From positions 1 through 6,066 of the forward strand of contig CABRZO010000154.1 of assembly GCA_902475455.1 (NCBI GenBank): 6,066 bases of DNA, read 5' to 3'. The translations under genes were made by a program, and so were the position numbers. The notes under the pieces were generated by a model. It was not told where the DNA came from. It saw nothing but the letters and a program-made list of their open reading frames with translations, and did not search any database. This document shows, in pieces, positions 1-4,987 of the stretch. Origin of the DNA: an uncultured Eubacteriales bacterium (lineage in GTDB: Bacteria; Bacillota; Clostridia; Oscillospirales; Oscillospiraceae). Each line of letters starts with the position of its first letter. Within the stretch, counting starts at the first letter, position 1.

Positions 1-556
1 AGATTTTTTCATACAAGCGTTCGCGACTGATTACACGGCCCATGTTTTGCGCCAGATAGTACAAGATTTCAAATTCTCTTGCGGTCAGCTCCAAATCTTT
101 TCCATTCTTTGAGGCACGGCAGCCGTCTGGGTCAATTACCAATTCCCCGATATTGATTGCATGAGGTTGTTCTGGGCTTTGCCGATACTCCGACCGGCGC
201 AGTTGTGCTTTCACCCGAAAAGCAACTTCTTTCGGGCTAAAAGGCTTTGTTACATAATCGTCGCCGCCTACGGCCAAGCCAAGAATTTTATCCACTTCAT
301 CATTTTTGGAAGAAAGGAACAGGATTGGGCAATGAGAAAATTGCCTGATTTGTTTGCACACCTCATACCCATCAATATCTGGCAACATCACATCCAAAAT
401 GATAATATCCGGGTTTGTCTCTTTGCAGGTTTTTACCGCATTGTTCCCATTACCAATTTTAAGAATATTGTGAAAACCTTCAATCATTAAGGCTTTTTCG
501 AGCAGGTCTAAAATATCAGGCTCATCATCAACGATTATAATTTTGTATTCATTCAT
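1..556 (-). CDS. OmpR/PhoB-family response regulator (partial, C-terminus beyond window)
   Basis: A cytoplasmic DNA-binding response regulator of a two-component system; it would be phosphorylated by a sensor kinase not seen here. My minus-strand translation begins MNEYKIIIVDDEPDILDLL and gives 185 codons before the window edge. The receiver domain (about 1-118) shows the acidic pair D10/D11, the phosphoacceptor D55 in ILDVMLPDIDGYEV, S82/S83 at the switch position and the conserved K104 in VTKPFSP. From about residue 133 the start of a winged-helix output domain is visible (ELTAREFEILYYLAQN), typical of OmpR/PhoB regulators. The start at 556 is set by AGGAGG 7 nt upstream and by a 4-bp ATGA overlap with the HTH gene before it. 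It resembles VanR-like regulators and regulators next to ABC transporters in mobile elements, but the target cannot be inferred. Family assignment is firm; the kinase partner should lie left of the window. Confidence 0.93.
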   Translation of the reverse strand, partial: MNEYKIIIVDDEPDILDLLEKALMIEGFHNILKIGNGNNAVKTCKETNPDIIILDVMLPDIDGYEVCKQIRQFSHCPILFLSSKNDEVDKILGLAVGGDDYVTKPFSPKEVAFRVKAQLRRSEYRQSPEQPHAINIGELVIDPDGCRASKNGKDLELTAREFEILYYLAQNMGRVISRERLYEKI

Positions 557-759
557 TGGGGGTCCTCCTGTGATGGGCCGCTCTTGTTTTTCTTAAATCG
601 CCGGTCTGCTGGCTTTTCTGTATCTTTTGGTATCAGCCACATATAACCGATTTTTGAAACACCGGATATACGGTTTTCCTCGCAAAGTTTCTGCACTCGC
701 CTTTCAGAGATGCCCCACTTCTTGGCCGCTTCGGGGCAGGATATATATTCCATATTCAT
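553..759 (-). CDS. Small excisionase/MerR-like helix-turn-helix protein
   Basis: A 68-residue basic protein made of one small helix-turn-helix domain. The stretch SCPEAAKKWGISERRVQKLC forms the HTH, and IGYMWLIPKDTEKP looks like the wing typical of excisionase/MerR-like DNA-binding domains. The C-terminal tail is charged and probably disordered (RRFKKNKSGPSQEDPQ). The frame is also open from a TTG at 777, but the Shine-Dalgarno (GGAAAGGACGG) lies inside that extension. The real start is therefore ATG 759 or ATG 753 (MEYISC), and 753 has the more usual spacing. Its TGA overlaps the ATG of the response regulator, so the two are probably translationally coupled. Such small HTH proteins are common next to two-component genes in Firmicute conjugative elements. 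A role in local transcription control is an inference. Confidence 0.82.
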   Translation of the reverse strand: MNMEYISCPEAAKKWGISERRVQKLCEENRISGVSKIGYMWLIPKDTEKPADRRFKKNKSGPSQEDPQ

Positions 760-790
760 GCCGTCCTTTCCGCACAATCTATCAATTTAT

Positions 791-819
791 ATTATATACG
801 GAAAGCCGAATAATAGCAA
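791..819 (-). promoter_or_regulatory. Sigma-A-type promoter for the HTH/response-regulator operon
   Basis: On the minus strand a -35 box TTGCTA (819-814) is followed by a 17-nt spacer and a perfect -10 box TATAAT (796-791). It sits about 32 bp upstream of the ATG at 759, leaving a short untranslated leader that holds the ribosome binding site. Confidence 0.68.
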
Positions 820-842
820 GGCGTTTAGAGGTATATAAAGTT

Positions 843-902
843 ATGTTGTGCAACAAAACAGAGAAAAAGAATGAGGCTTTCGGTACAACTAACAAGAAAT
901 GA
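843..902 (+). CDS. Possible 19-residue leader peptide
   Basis: The frame ATG TTG TGC AAC AAA ... encodes MLCNKTEKKNEAFGTTNKK and stops with TGA three bases before an intrinsic terminator (906-939). A short hydrophilic peptide directly in front of a terminator is the layout of translation-controlled attenuators, for example those ahead of resistance genes in Firmicute elements. The ribosome binding site is weak (TAGAGG with long spacing) and no strong plus-strand promoter stands out. The frame may be chance or a relic of a lost resistance gene. I do not assign a regulated gene; the next plus-strand frame is the mobilization remnant at 1124. Confidence 0.3.
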   Translation: MLCNKTEKKNEAFGTTNKK

Positions 903-905
903 AAG

Positions 906-939
906 ACGCTATGAACGGATAAAGTTTGTAGCGTTTTTT
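906..939 (+). terminator. Intrinsic terminator (plus strand)
   Basis: Arms ACGCTATGAAC (906-916) and GTTTGTAGCGT (924-934) form an 11-bp stem with two G-U pairs and a 7-nt loop, followed by a T-run (934-939). It acts on plus-strand transcripts coming from the leader-peptide region. On the minus strand the downstream T content is poor. Confidence 0.75.
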
Positions 940-1013
940 CTTTGCCTGAAAGGTAGCCAAAATCCCCGTTTTTGCATTACTTAGGTACGAAAAAAGATAC
1001 GGTAGCAAGCACA

Positions 1014-1096
1014 GCAAGTGTAGCCACACTTGCGAATTTTTGATTTAGGGAACCCCTGCCCCTAAATAGAAAAATTGCTTGTTGGGATAATCCCAA
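1014..1096. other. Candidate origin of transfer (oriT): three consecutive dyads upstream of mobC
   Basis: Three inverted repeats lie in a row. GCAAGTGT/ACACTTGC with a 4-nt loop spans 1014-1033. ATTTAGGG/CCCTAAAT with a 9-nt loop spans 1043-1067. The palindrome TTGGGAT-A-ATCCCAA spans 1082-1096. The last ends 14 bp before a GGAGG ribosome binding site for a MobC-like start. In MOBP-type systems the oriT lies beside the relaxosome accessory gene and carries inverted repeats next to the nick site, so position and architecture fit. I cannot point to a nick site. Alternatives are that the first hairpin is a weak plus-strand terminator (followed by GAATTTTT) and that the palindrome is an operator. 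Confidence 0.42.
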
Positions 1097-1123
1097 ACCC
1101 TTACAAAAACGGAGGTACACGCT

Positions 1124-1450
1124 ATAGCAAACCGAAAGCGGCCCATTGTTCTCCGCTGCCCGGTGACAGCGGACATTGAATTTTCCTGGACCCGCCGCCA
1201 TGCCATCGTCAAGGGGGACGCACCTGGGCCGCCACCTCATCCAGGCGTTAAGCCTGGGGAGGTCACACCAGAGGAAGCACACCGGATCGGCATGGAGCTG
1301 GCACGGGAGGGCCTGGGCGGCGGCGCCGCGCTGTTCGCGCTGAACTTCATCATCGGCAGCCTCATCGAGGGCTTCGTCCTGGTGTGGCGCCTGCTGGTGG
1401 CGGCGTGGTATGTGCCCCTCACCATCTACCGCCTGATCGTTGGATATTAA
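1124..1450 (+). pseudogene. Rearranged mobilization remnant: MobC start fused to relaxase-like segment and a hydrophobic tail
   Basis: GGAGG at 1111-1115 is followed after 8 nt by ATA GCA AAC CGA AAG CGG. From codon 2 this reads ANRKRPIVLRCPVTA, the usual opening of small MobC-type relaxosome proteins of Clostridia elements, except that the expected ATG is ATA. The frame stays open for 108 codons. Residues 42-60 (VKPGEVTPEEAHRIGMELA) resemble the segment ahead of the catalytic histidines in MOBP/VirD2-like relaxases, but those histidines are absent. Residues 68-108 are hydrophobic, with one or two possible membrane segments (about 69-81 and 84-106). The mobC-then-relaxase order matches normal elements, so an internal deletion or recombination is a reasonable origin. 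A shortened protein could start at GTG 1163. The relaxase match is from memory of the family. The tail is not recognised, and a genuine small membrane protein remains possible. Confidence 0.5.
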
Positions 1451-1465
1451 ATCGGAATAATGATA

Positions 1466-1519
1466 GAGGAAAGCCGGCTGGGACTGACCAGCCGGCTTTC
1501 CTCATTATCTTAATTTTTT
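1466..1519 (+). terminator. Strong hairpin terminator between convergent units
   Basis: A perfect 16-bp stem, GAGGAAAGCCGGCTGG (1466-1481) with its complement (1488-1503), closes a 6-nt loop. On the plus strand it is followed by ATTATCT and then a T-rich run (1511-1519). It lies between the plus-strand remnant ending at 1450 and the minus-strand operon ending at 1548, so it may work in both directions, although the minus-strand T-tract is weak. Confidence 0.8.
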
Positions 1520-1547
1520 ACATCATGGGCAATCTCTTGCACTGGCC

Positions 1548-2363
1548 TTATTTGCGGCCCACCAGCATCCGGGAGTCGCCCAGCATTATCATGGCCGCCC
1601 GCCGTCGGGAGCCGAAGGCCTCCTGGGCCGTATCGATGAGCCGCACATCCTCATAGCCCATGTCCCGCAGCTCCCGGGCGAAGGCCTCCATGTCCCCGTA
1701 CATGCGGGGCTTCATCTCATCGTTGAGGGCGAATACGCCGCCCTTTTTCAGCACCCGCAGGGTCTCCCGCAACAGGGCCCGCTTGTCTGCGCCCGTGATA
1801 TTGTGGTAGACATAGTTGCTCACCACGGCGTCGAAACTCTCATCCGGGAAGTCCAGCCTGTTTGCGTCCCCATGCTGGAACCGGCACCGGGCGGCCACGC
1901 CCTCGCTCTCGGCGTTTTTCTCGCACATGGCCTGACCATAGCCGTAGGCCGAGCTCCAATAGTCGATGCCAACCACCTGGGCCACCCGCCAGGTGAGGGC
2001 CGCCCGGATGGATAGGGCCCCGGAACCGCAGCCCACATCCAGAAGCTGTCCCTGCCCGTCAAAATCCAAATGGGAGAGGACGACCTGGTGGACCTGCTCC
2101 ATCATGCCGCCGCCCCCAAAGGCATACTGCCGCCGTATCCAGGCGCACCACAGGAGCAGCGCCAGCAAAAGAAGGGCGGCAATCACGAATACCACACCCA
2201 GCGCCGTGATATGGAACACCGCAAAGGACAGCACAGAGAGCACCGTAGACAGTGCCAAAAGGGCGCCCACCAGCCGGAGCATAGAGACCGGCATCCAGTT
2301 TCCGTAGTCCTCCCCGTGGGTGCCAAGATGGATTACCGTCTGTCGGGAAGTGCTGTCTTTCAT
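1548..2363 (-). CDS. Membrane-anchored class I SAM-dependent methyltransferase
   Basis: A 271-residue protein predicted to transfer a methyl group from S-adenosylmethionine to an unknown acceptor at the inner face of the membrane. After the N-terminal HGEDYGNWMP stretch, two hydrophobic segments (about 27-50 and 52-75) would anchor it, and a Rossmann-type methyltransferase domain follows. Motif I is LLDVGCGSG (107-115), the ribose-binding acidic residue is D134 in VVGIDYW, D166 lies in HGDANRL, and motif IV is FDAVVSNYVYHNI (177-189). VLKKGGVFALNDE (204-216) is the usual strand after the active site. The ribosome binding site AAGGAG overlaps the stop of the preceding gene and lies 11 nt from the ATG. 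Third gene of the cargo operon, 15 bp after the LCM-type methyltransferase. The fold is certain, and Firmicutes commonly carry this anchored methyltransferase type; the substrate is unknown. Confidence 0.92.
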   Translation of the reverse strand: MKDSTSRQTVIHLGTHGEDYGNWMPVSMLRLVGALLALSTVLSVLSFAVFHITALGVVFVIAALLLLALLLWCAWIRRQYAFGGGGMMEQVHQVVLSHLDFDGQGQLLDVGCGSGALSIRAALTWRVAQVVGIDYWSSAYGYGQAMCEKNAESEGVAARCRFQHGDANRLDFPDESFDAVVSNYVYHNITGADKRALLRETLRVLKKGGVFALNDEMKPRMYGDMEAFARELRDMGYEDVRLIDTAQEAFGSRRRAAMIMLGDSRMLVGRK

Positions 2364-2378
2364 GATATGATCATCTCC

Positions 2379-3206
2379 TTACTTCGCCAAATTCTTCTTG
2401 TTTAATTGAATATGCACCATCTTCACCATACAAAATCGGTCGGATACGTTCATGCTGAGTTTTGTTGGGAGCTTCAGCCCAGTCTTGTCGATATGGCGGT
2501 AATAGGGCTCCTCCGTAATGGCGCAGGCATCACCGCCAATCTTCCGGGCAAGCTCCGCCGCGGAATCCACATAGAAAAACATCCTCGCATCAGCATGGCC
2601 CATCTGCTTCATGTATTTCTTTCGCAGCATATCCATTCCGCTTTTGTTCACGCTGTCGAACACTACCTCCATGTTCCCGAAGCTTTGCAGCATCCGCAGA
2701 AGGGCAAGCACGGTTTCCTCTTCAAAATAATGGAACAGACCGCCGGCAGTAACCAGCATCGGCGCATCCGGTGCATCGATACGAATCTGCCTGATCCAGC
2801 CATCCGAAAAGGCATCGCCGGCAAAGTATGTCTGCCGTTCCGGTTCCGGGAGCAGCGTCTTTCGATATTCCATTACATCCGGCAGATCGACGGCGTACCA
2901 GCAGGTATGCCCATCGTCGTTCCTGTAAAAGGTGGTCTCCAGCCCACACCCCAGTTCCGCAATTACGCCGTCTGGTTTGCGGCGGAGAAAGTCCCGGATA
3001 TATCGGTCCATATTAGCGGAACGGGAAGCAGAAGCCAGTAGGGTGTACTGGCTCTGGGAGCCTTTTTCCACCAGGTCTTTTGGCAGCACGTCTTTCAGTG
3101 ACAGGGCCTTTTCATCATACAAAATATTTTGAAAATGCTCGCTGGCGTAAATCCTGCCCAGCATTGGAATAAACAAAGTGTTCTCTACAGCATTGAATTT
3201 TGACAT
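2379..3206 (-). CDS. LCM/TcmP-type class I SAM-dependent O-methyltransferase
   Basis: A 275-residue soluble methyltransferase resembling the leucine carboxyl methyltransferase / TcmP group, whose members methylate carboxyl or hydroxyl oxygens, some in polyketide pathways. Diagnostic features are R62 in SASRSANMDRYI (SAM carboxylate contact in this family), motif I ELGCGLETTF (84-93), AVDLPDVMEYR (105-115) with acidic D107, FAGDAF (128-133), and AGGLFHYFEEE (154-164), the family's motif near the active site. The ATG at 3206 has AGAGGG 5 nt upstream. Length is typical for bacterial members. Middle gene of the operon: 30 bp after the membrane protein and 15 bp before the anchored methyltransferase. 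No polyketide or peptide biosynthesis gene is visible, so the substrate is open. Family assignment is confident, specificity is not. Confidence 0.93.
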   Translation of the reverse strand: MSKFNAVENTLFIPMLGRIYASEHFQNILYDEKALSLKDVLPKDLVEKGSQSQYTLLASASRSANMDRYIRDFLRRKPDGVIAELGCGLETTFYRNDDGHTCWYAVDLPDVMEYRKTLLPEPERQTYFAGDAFSDGWIRQIRIDAPDAPMLVTAGGLFHYFEEETVLALLRMLQSFGNMEVVFDSVNKSGMDMLRKKYMKQMGHADARMFFYVDSAAELARKIGGDACAITEEPYYRHIDKTGLKLPTKLSMNVSDRFCMVKMVHIQLNKKNLAK

Positions 3207-3236
3207 TTAATCCCTCTTTATAAATATTGTAAACAA

Positions 3237-3761
3237 CTATCCTGCCTGCCACAGCGTATCCATGATCAAGCTCAGCCCTGCCTGTACTGCCGCCATCAAT
3301 GGGCAGAGGATCAATGGCCACTGAAGCAGATGCTCCGGCAGAGCGTAGCCCTTCATCCAGGCTTTGAATGCATAGCCGGGGTGTCCTTCGGTTCCTGGGA
3401 TGATAAAATGGCGTTTTGCTTTTTTCTGTATCAGCCAGAGGTCCAAAAAAAGCAGGTCACAGACATTGACGATCATCCACTGGATATACCCCGTCAGGGC
3501 CAGACACCAGAATCCTGTTGTCCCGCCCTCCACAGTGCTGACCGCACCATAAAGAAGGAGGGGCAGCAACTCCCCAAAGCAGATCCAAAGCCAGTAAAAA
3601 CGGTTTTCGGCATTTGTCGGCGGTTCTTCCGCCGCCTTGATGATGGCAGGCGGATAACTGGGAAACATCAGCCGGGGCTTATACAGCGCCACCGCCGCGG
3701 CGAACAGGTTAAAATAGGCCGCCATTGCAAACCCGTCCAGGATGGTGCGCGTCCAGTTCAT
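3237..3761 (-). CDS. Uncharacterised four-TM membrane protein
   Basis: A 174-residue integral membrane protein of unknown function. Hydrophobic segments lie at about 8-27, 55-78, 84-112 and 143-168. Loops carry recognisable polar motifs: PSYPPAIIKAAEE (34-46), the helix-embedded GFWCLALTGYIQW (83-95), DLLFLDLWLIQKK (102-114) and the conserved-looking IIPGTEGHPGYAFKAWMKGYALPEH (120-144). The frame opens at a TTG at 3788, but the Shine-Dalgarno AAAGGGGG is only correctly spaced (6 nt) for ATG 3761, giving MNWTRTILDG. I do not recognise a named domain. It leads the operon with the two methyltransferases, directly behind the promoter and two dyads. It could act with them on a lipid or lipophilic substrate, but that is inference from position only. 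Confidence 0.88.
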   Translation of the reverse strand: MNWTRTILDGFAMAAYFNLFAAAVALYKPRLMFPSYPPAIIKAAEEPPTNAENRFYWLWICFGELLPLLLYGAVSTVEGGTTGFWCLALTGYIQWMIVNVCDLLFLDLWLIQKKAKRHFIIPGTEGHPGYAFKAWMKGYALPEHLLQWPLILCPLMAAVQAGLSLIMDTLWQAG

Positions 3762-3776
3762 ATACATCCCCCTTTC

Positions 3777-3790
3777 ACTTGTAAGCAAGT
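3777..3790 (-). promoter_or_regulatory. Dyad ACTTG-N4-CAAGT, possible operator
   Basis: An inverted repeat (near-palindrome over about 20 bp if one mismatch per arm is allowed) lies in the untranslated leader, just upstream of the Shine-Dalgarno of the membrane-protein gene. Its form and place suit a TetR-like repressor site. It could equally form a small RNA hairpin near the ribosome binding site. No regulator for it lies in the window. Confidence 0.42.
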
Positions 3791-3795
3791 CAAAA

Positions 3796-3813
3796 GGTTA
3801 GCAATAACTAACC
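3796..3813 (-). promoter_or_regulatory. Dyad GGTTAG-N6-CTAACC, probable operator
   Basis: A perfect 6+6 bp inverted repeat with a 6-bp centre begins about 12 bp downstream of the -10 box, at or just after the expected transcription start. That is a usual place for a repressor to block the promoter. It is not followed by a T-run, so it is not a terminator. Confidence 0.52.
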
Positions 3814-3824
3814 AATATGGATTC

Positions 3825-3853
3825 AGTATATCTTATCCCGCATGAAAAAGCAA
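3825..3853 (-). promoter_or_regulatory. Sigma-A-type promoter of the membrane-protein/methyltransferase operon
   Basis: On the minus strand, -35 TTGCTT (3853-3848), a 17-nt spacer and -10 TATACT (3830-3825) lie about 64 bp upstream of the ATG at 3761. The next two genes follow at short spacing with no internal terminator seen, so this promoter probably serves all three. Confidence 0.68.
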
Positions 3854-4065
3854 TGCACCATTGATGCCACCCTGCGATTTTGCACTATGGAAATGTGGAA
3901 AACGGCCGCTCCGCCGATGGAAAACAGACATTCACGGCCCGATGGAAAAGCCGCCGGCTTTCCCACAGCTTCGCAAGCATGACCGTTACACACATTCCCA
4001 CAGCGCCTACTACTGCGAATATCCTTCCTATCTCGTCGATCCTGATTGAAAGAGAAAAAGAGAAC
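3854..4065. other. Spacer without a confident gene
   Basis: Open frames occur on both strands (for example 3885-4088 minus, with one hydrophobic segment, and 3861-4049 plus), but none has a good ribosome binding site or a recognisable domain. The DNA carries several copies of ATGGAAA, a short GGAAAAGCC/GGCTTTCC hairpin (3945-3963) and DnaA-box-like 9-mers: TGTGGAAAA at 3894-3902, TTTCCCACA at 3959-3967 and TTACACACA at 3986-3994. It separates the cargo promoter from the terminator of the operon to its right. Confidence 0.4.
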
Positions 4066-4117
4066 AAAAAAAGAAGCGGGAGCGTCACCCTCGTCCCAAC
4101 CCGAAGGCGCTCCCGCT
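4066..4117 (-). terminator. Intrinsic terminator of the DUF6017-led operon
   Basis: Read on the minus strand, AGCGGGAGCG (4117-4108) pairs with CGCTCCCGCT (4084-4075) across a 23-nt loop. TC and a run of seven T (4072-4066) follow directly. It closes the minus-strand backbone operon before the cargo promoter. Confidence 0.78.
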
Positions 4118-4246
4118 CTGCTATGGAAAAGTGTTCAAAACTGCGGCTTTGTACCCCTCAAATCGGAGGGGCAGGCCCACATGGGAAATCATAAGGGCGG
4201 CACTCGAAAAAGTCACCACGGGCGGTTTTACAGCCCATTTCCTACC
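4118..4246 (-). other. Short region between 58-residue ORF and terminator
   Basis: No supported gene. A minus-strand frame beginning at ATG in the middle of the region gives only MISHVGLPLRFEGYKAAVL plus four residues and a stop, without a clear ribosome binding site. The dyad CCCCTC-N6-GAGGGG (4154-4171) could form a hairpin. It is probably the 3' untranslated part of the operon. Confidence 0.35.
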
Positions 4247-4423
4247 CTAATCGCTACGCTTTTTTGAGCGTGTGGACTGGTAATAGGGACAGGAGATAAG
4301 AACCGCCCGAAAACTCTGCTTGCAGGGGTGGACACAGCCCTTGCAGAGCTTATTGTACTGGCGGCGGTCATTCTCGCCCAGGAAGAAGGACCACTCCAGC
4401 CGCCACTTCTTGCTCCGGTTCAT
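4247..4423 (-). CDS. Small Cys-rich protein of mobile elements, 58 residues
   Basis: An intact frame from ATG 4423 to TAG encodes a basic protein starting MNRSKKWRLEWSFFLGEN. It has four cysteines (C27, C30, C34, C45) in a CKGCVHPC core plus a later SCP, which could bind a metal. The tail is very basic (STRSKKRSD). It resembles small hypothetical proteins, with the sequence KWRLEWSFFL, found in Clostridia conjugative elements; no function is known to me. It has no Shine-Dalgarno of its own. Its ATG overlaps the TGA of the preceding gene by 1 bp, so it probably depended on coupled translation. Because the preceding gene now has internal stops, expression of this ORF is doubtful although its own frame is unbroken. 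Confidence 0.62.
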   Translation of the reverse strand: MNRSKKWRLEWSFFLGENDRRQYNKLCKGCVHPCKQSFRAVLISCPYYQSTRSKKRSD

Positions 4424-4638
4424 CACTCGTCACGATACAGAAGCGTCTTCTCCTGAGCCTTGTCTGGGGACTTGTGCGCCCTGCACTCCCACTTCGCATT
4501 TTTCAGTCACTCCTTGATAGAGGGGCGTTTCTCCGGCGTGGACCGCCGCGCCGTGCCCTAAGCTTTCTCCAGTTCCTCCCCGCACTGGCCATCGTTGGTG
4601 ATTCCGTCAATCATGCCGTAGTTGTCCTCCAGGGTCAT
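4423..4638 (-). pseudogene. Short element gene with two internal stops
   Basis: The frame begins MTLEDNYGMIDGITNDGQ at ATG 4638, which overlaps the preceding stop as ATGA. It would encode 71 residues but is cut by TAG after GEELEKA and by TGA after EKRPSIKE. Beyond the stops the reading continues sensibly (LKNAKWECRAHKSPDKAQEK), and it ends with TGA overlapping the next ATG. The unbroken flanking frame and the gene-to-gene overlaps show it was a real gene disabled by point changes; a C-to-T change at a CGA codon would explain the second stop. It resembles short proteins placed after DUF3846 genes in such elements; function unknown. Confidence 0.7.
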
Positions 4639-4979
4639 CTCGGCGGTGCACAGGGGGCCATTATATGCCCGCCCAGGCTGATGAACTGCTCGGCTGAGTG
4701 CTCCATGTACTTCTCCACCATCTCCGGCGGCAGAGAGGTGAAGGTATCCTCGCCAGCCCCACCACAAGGAAGGTGACGGCCACGATGTCGTAGATCTGCC
4801 CCTGCACGTCCCGGAGGGTGCGGTTCAGGTCCAGGCTAATCAGCTTGCCCTCATCGTTGCAGACCAGCGCCACCGGGTCAGAGAAGAGATAGGCGGCGGC
4901 AATATTGCCGTCCACCTTGGTCTGTAGTGCATAGAAGTCCCCGAATTTCTCAGACTGGTGTTAAAGTTGAATCACACAT
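4635..4979 (-). pseudogene. DUF3846-like protein, frameshifted
   Basis: Three pieces in different frames make one recognisable protein. ATG 4979 opens MCDSTLTPV and then hits TGA. The next frame gives EKFGDFYALQTKVDGNIAAA, then DPVALVCNDEGKLISLDLNR, TLRDVQGQIYDIVAV and TFLVVGL. After a second shift near 4751-4760 the reading continues EDTFTSLPPEMVEKYMEH and ends HIMAPCAPPR-stop at 4637-4635. The core matches the DUF3846 pattern (DPVA-VCNDEGK, LNR-LRD, YDI-A-TFLVVG). This family is frequent in Clostridia conjugative elements and has no established role. Each break is explained by a one-base change. The gene starts 8 bp after the DUF6017 stop, with AGGAGG inside that gene's end, and ends in an ATGA overlap with the next gene. 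Sequencing error could mimic this, but the neighbouring nonsense codons favour real decay. Confidence 0.76.
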
Positions 4980-4987
4980 CCCTCGCA

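Noticed and set aside
161..490. Plus-strand frame of 109 codons
   Set aside because: Antisense to the response regulator, whose receiver-domain residues are all present on the minus strand.
1043..1067. Hairpin ATTTAGGG/CCCTAAAT as a terminator
   Set aside because: No T-run follows on either strand; it is better explained as one of the dyads of the candidate oriT.
2406..3041. Long plus-strand frame (211 codons)
   Set aside because: It lies wholly antisense to the LCM-type methyltransferase, which has clear motifs and a ribosome binding site; its own translation shows no recognisable domain.
3330..3845. Plus-strand frame (171 codons) across the membrane-protein gene and its promoter
   Set aside because: Shadow of the minus-strand membrane protein; the composition looks like antisense of hydrophobic codons.
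1491..3963. 11-bp direct repeat GCCGGCTTTCC at 1491-1501 and 3953-3963 flanking the cargo operon
   Set aside because: Several 11-mer repeats are expected by chance in 6 kb. One copy is simply the terminator arm, and no transposase or target-site feature accompanies it.
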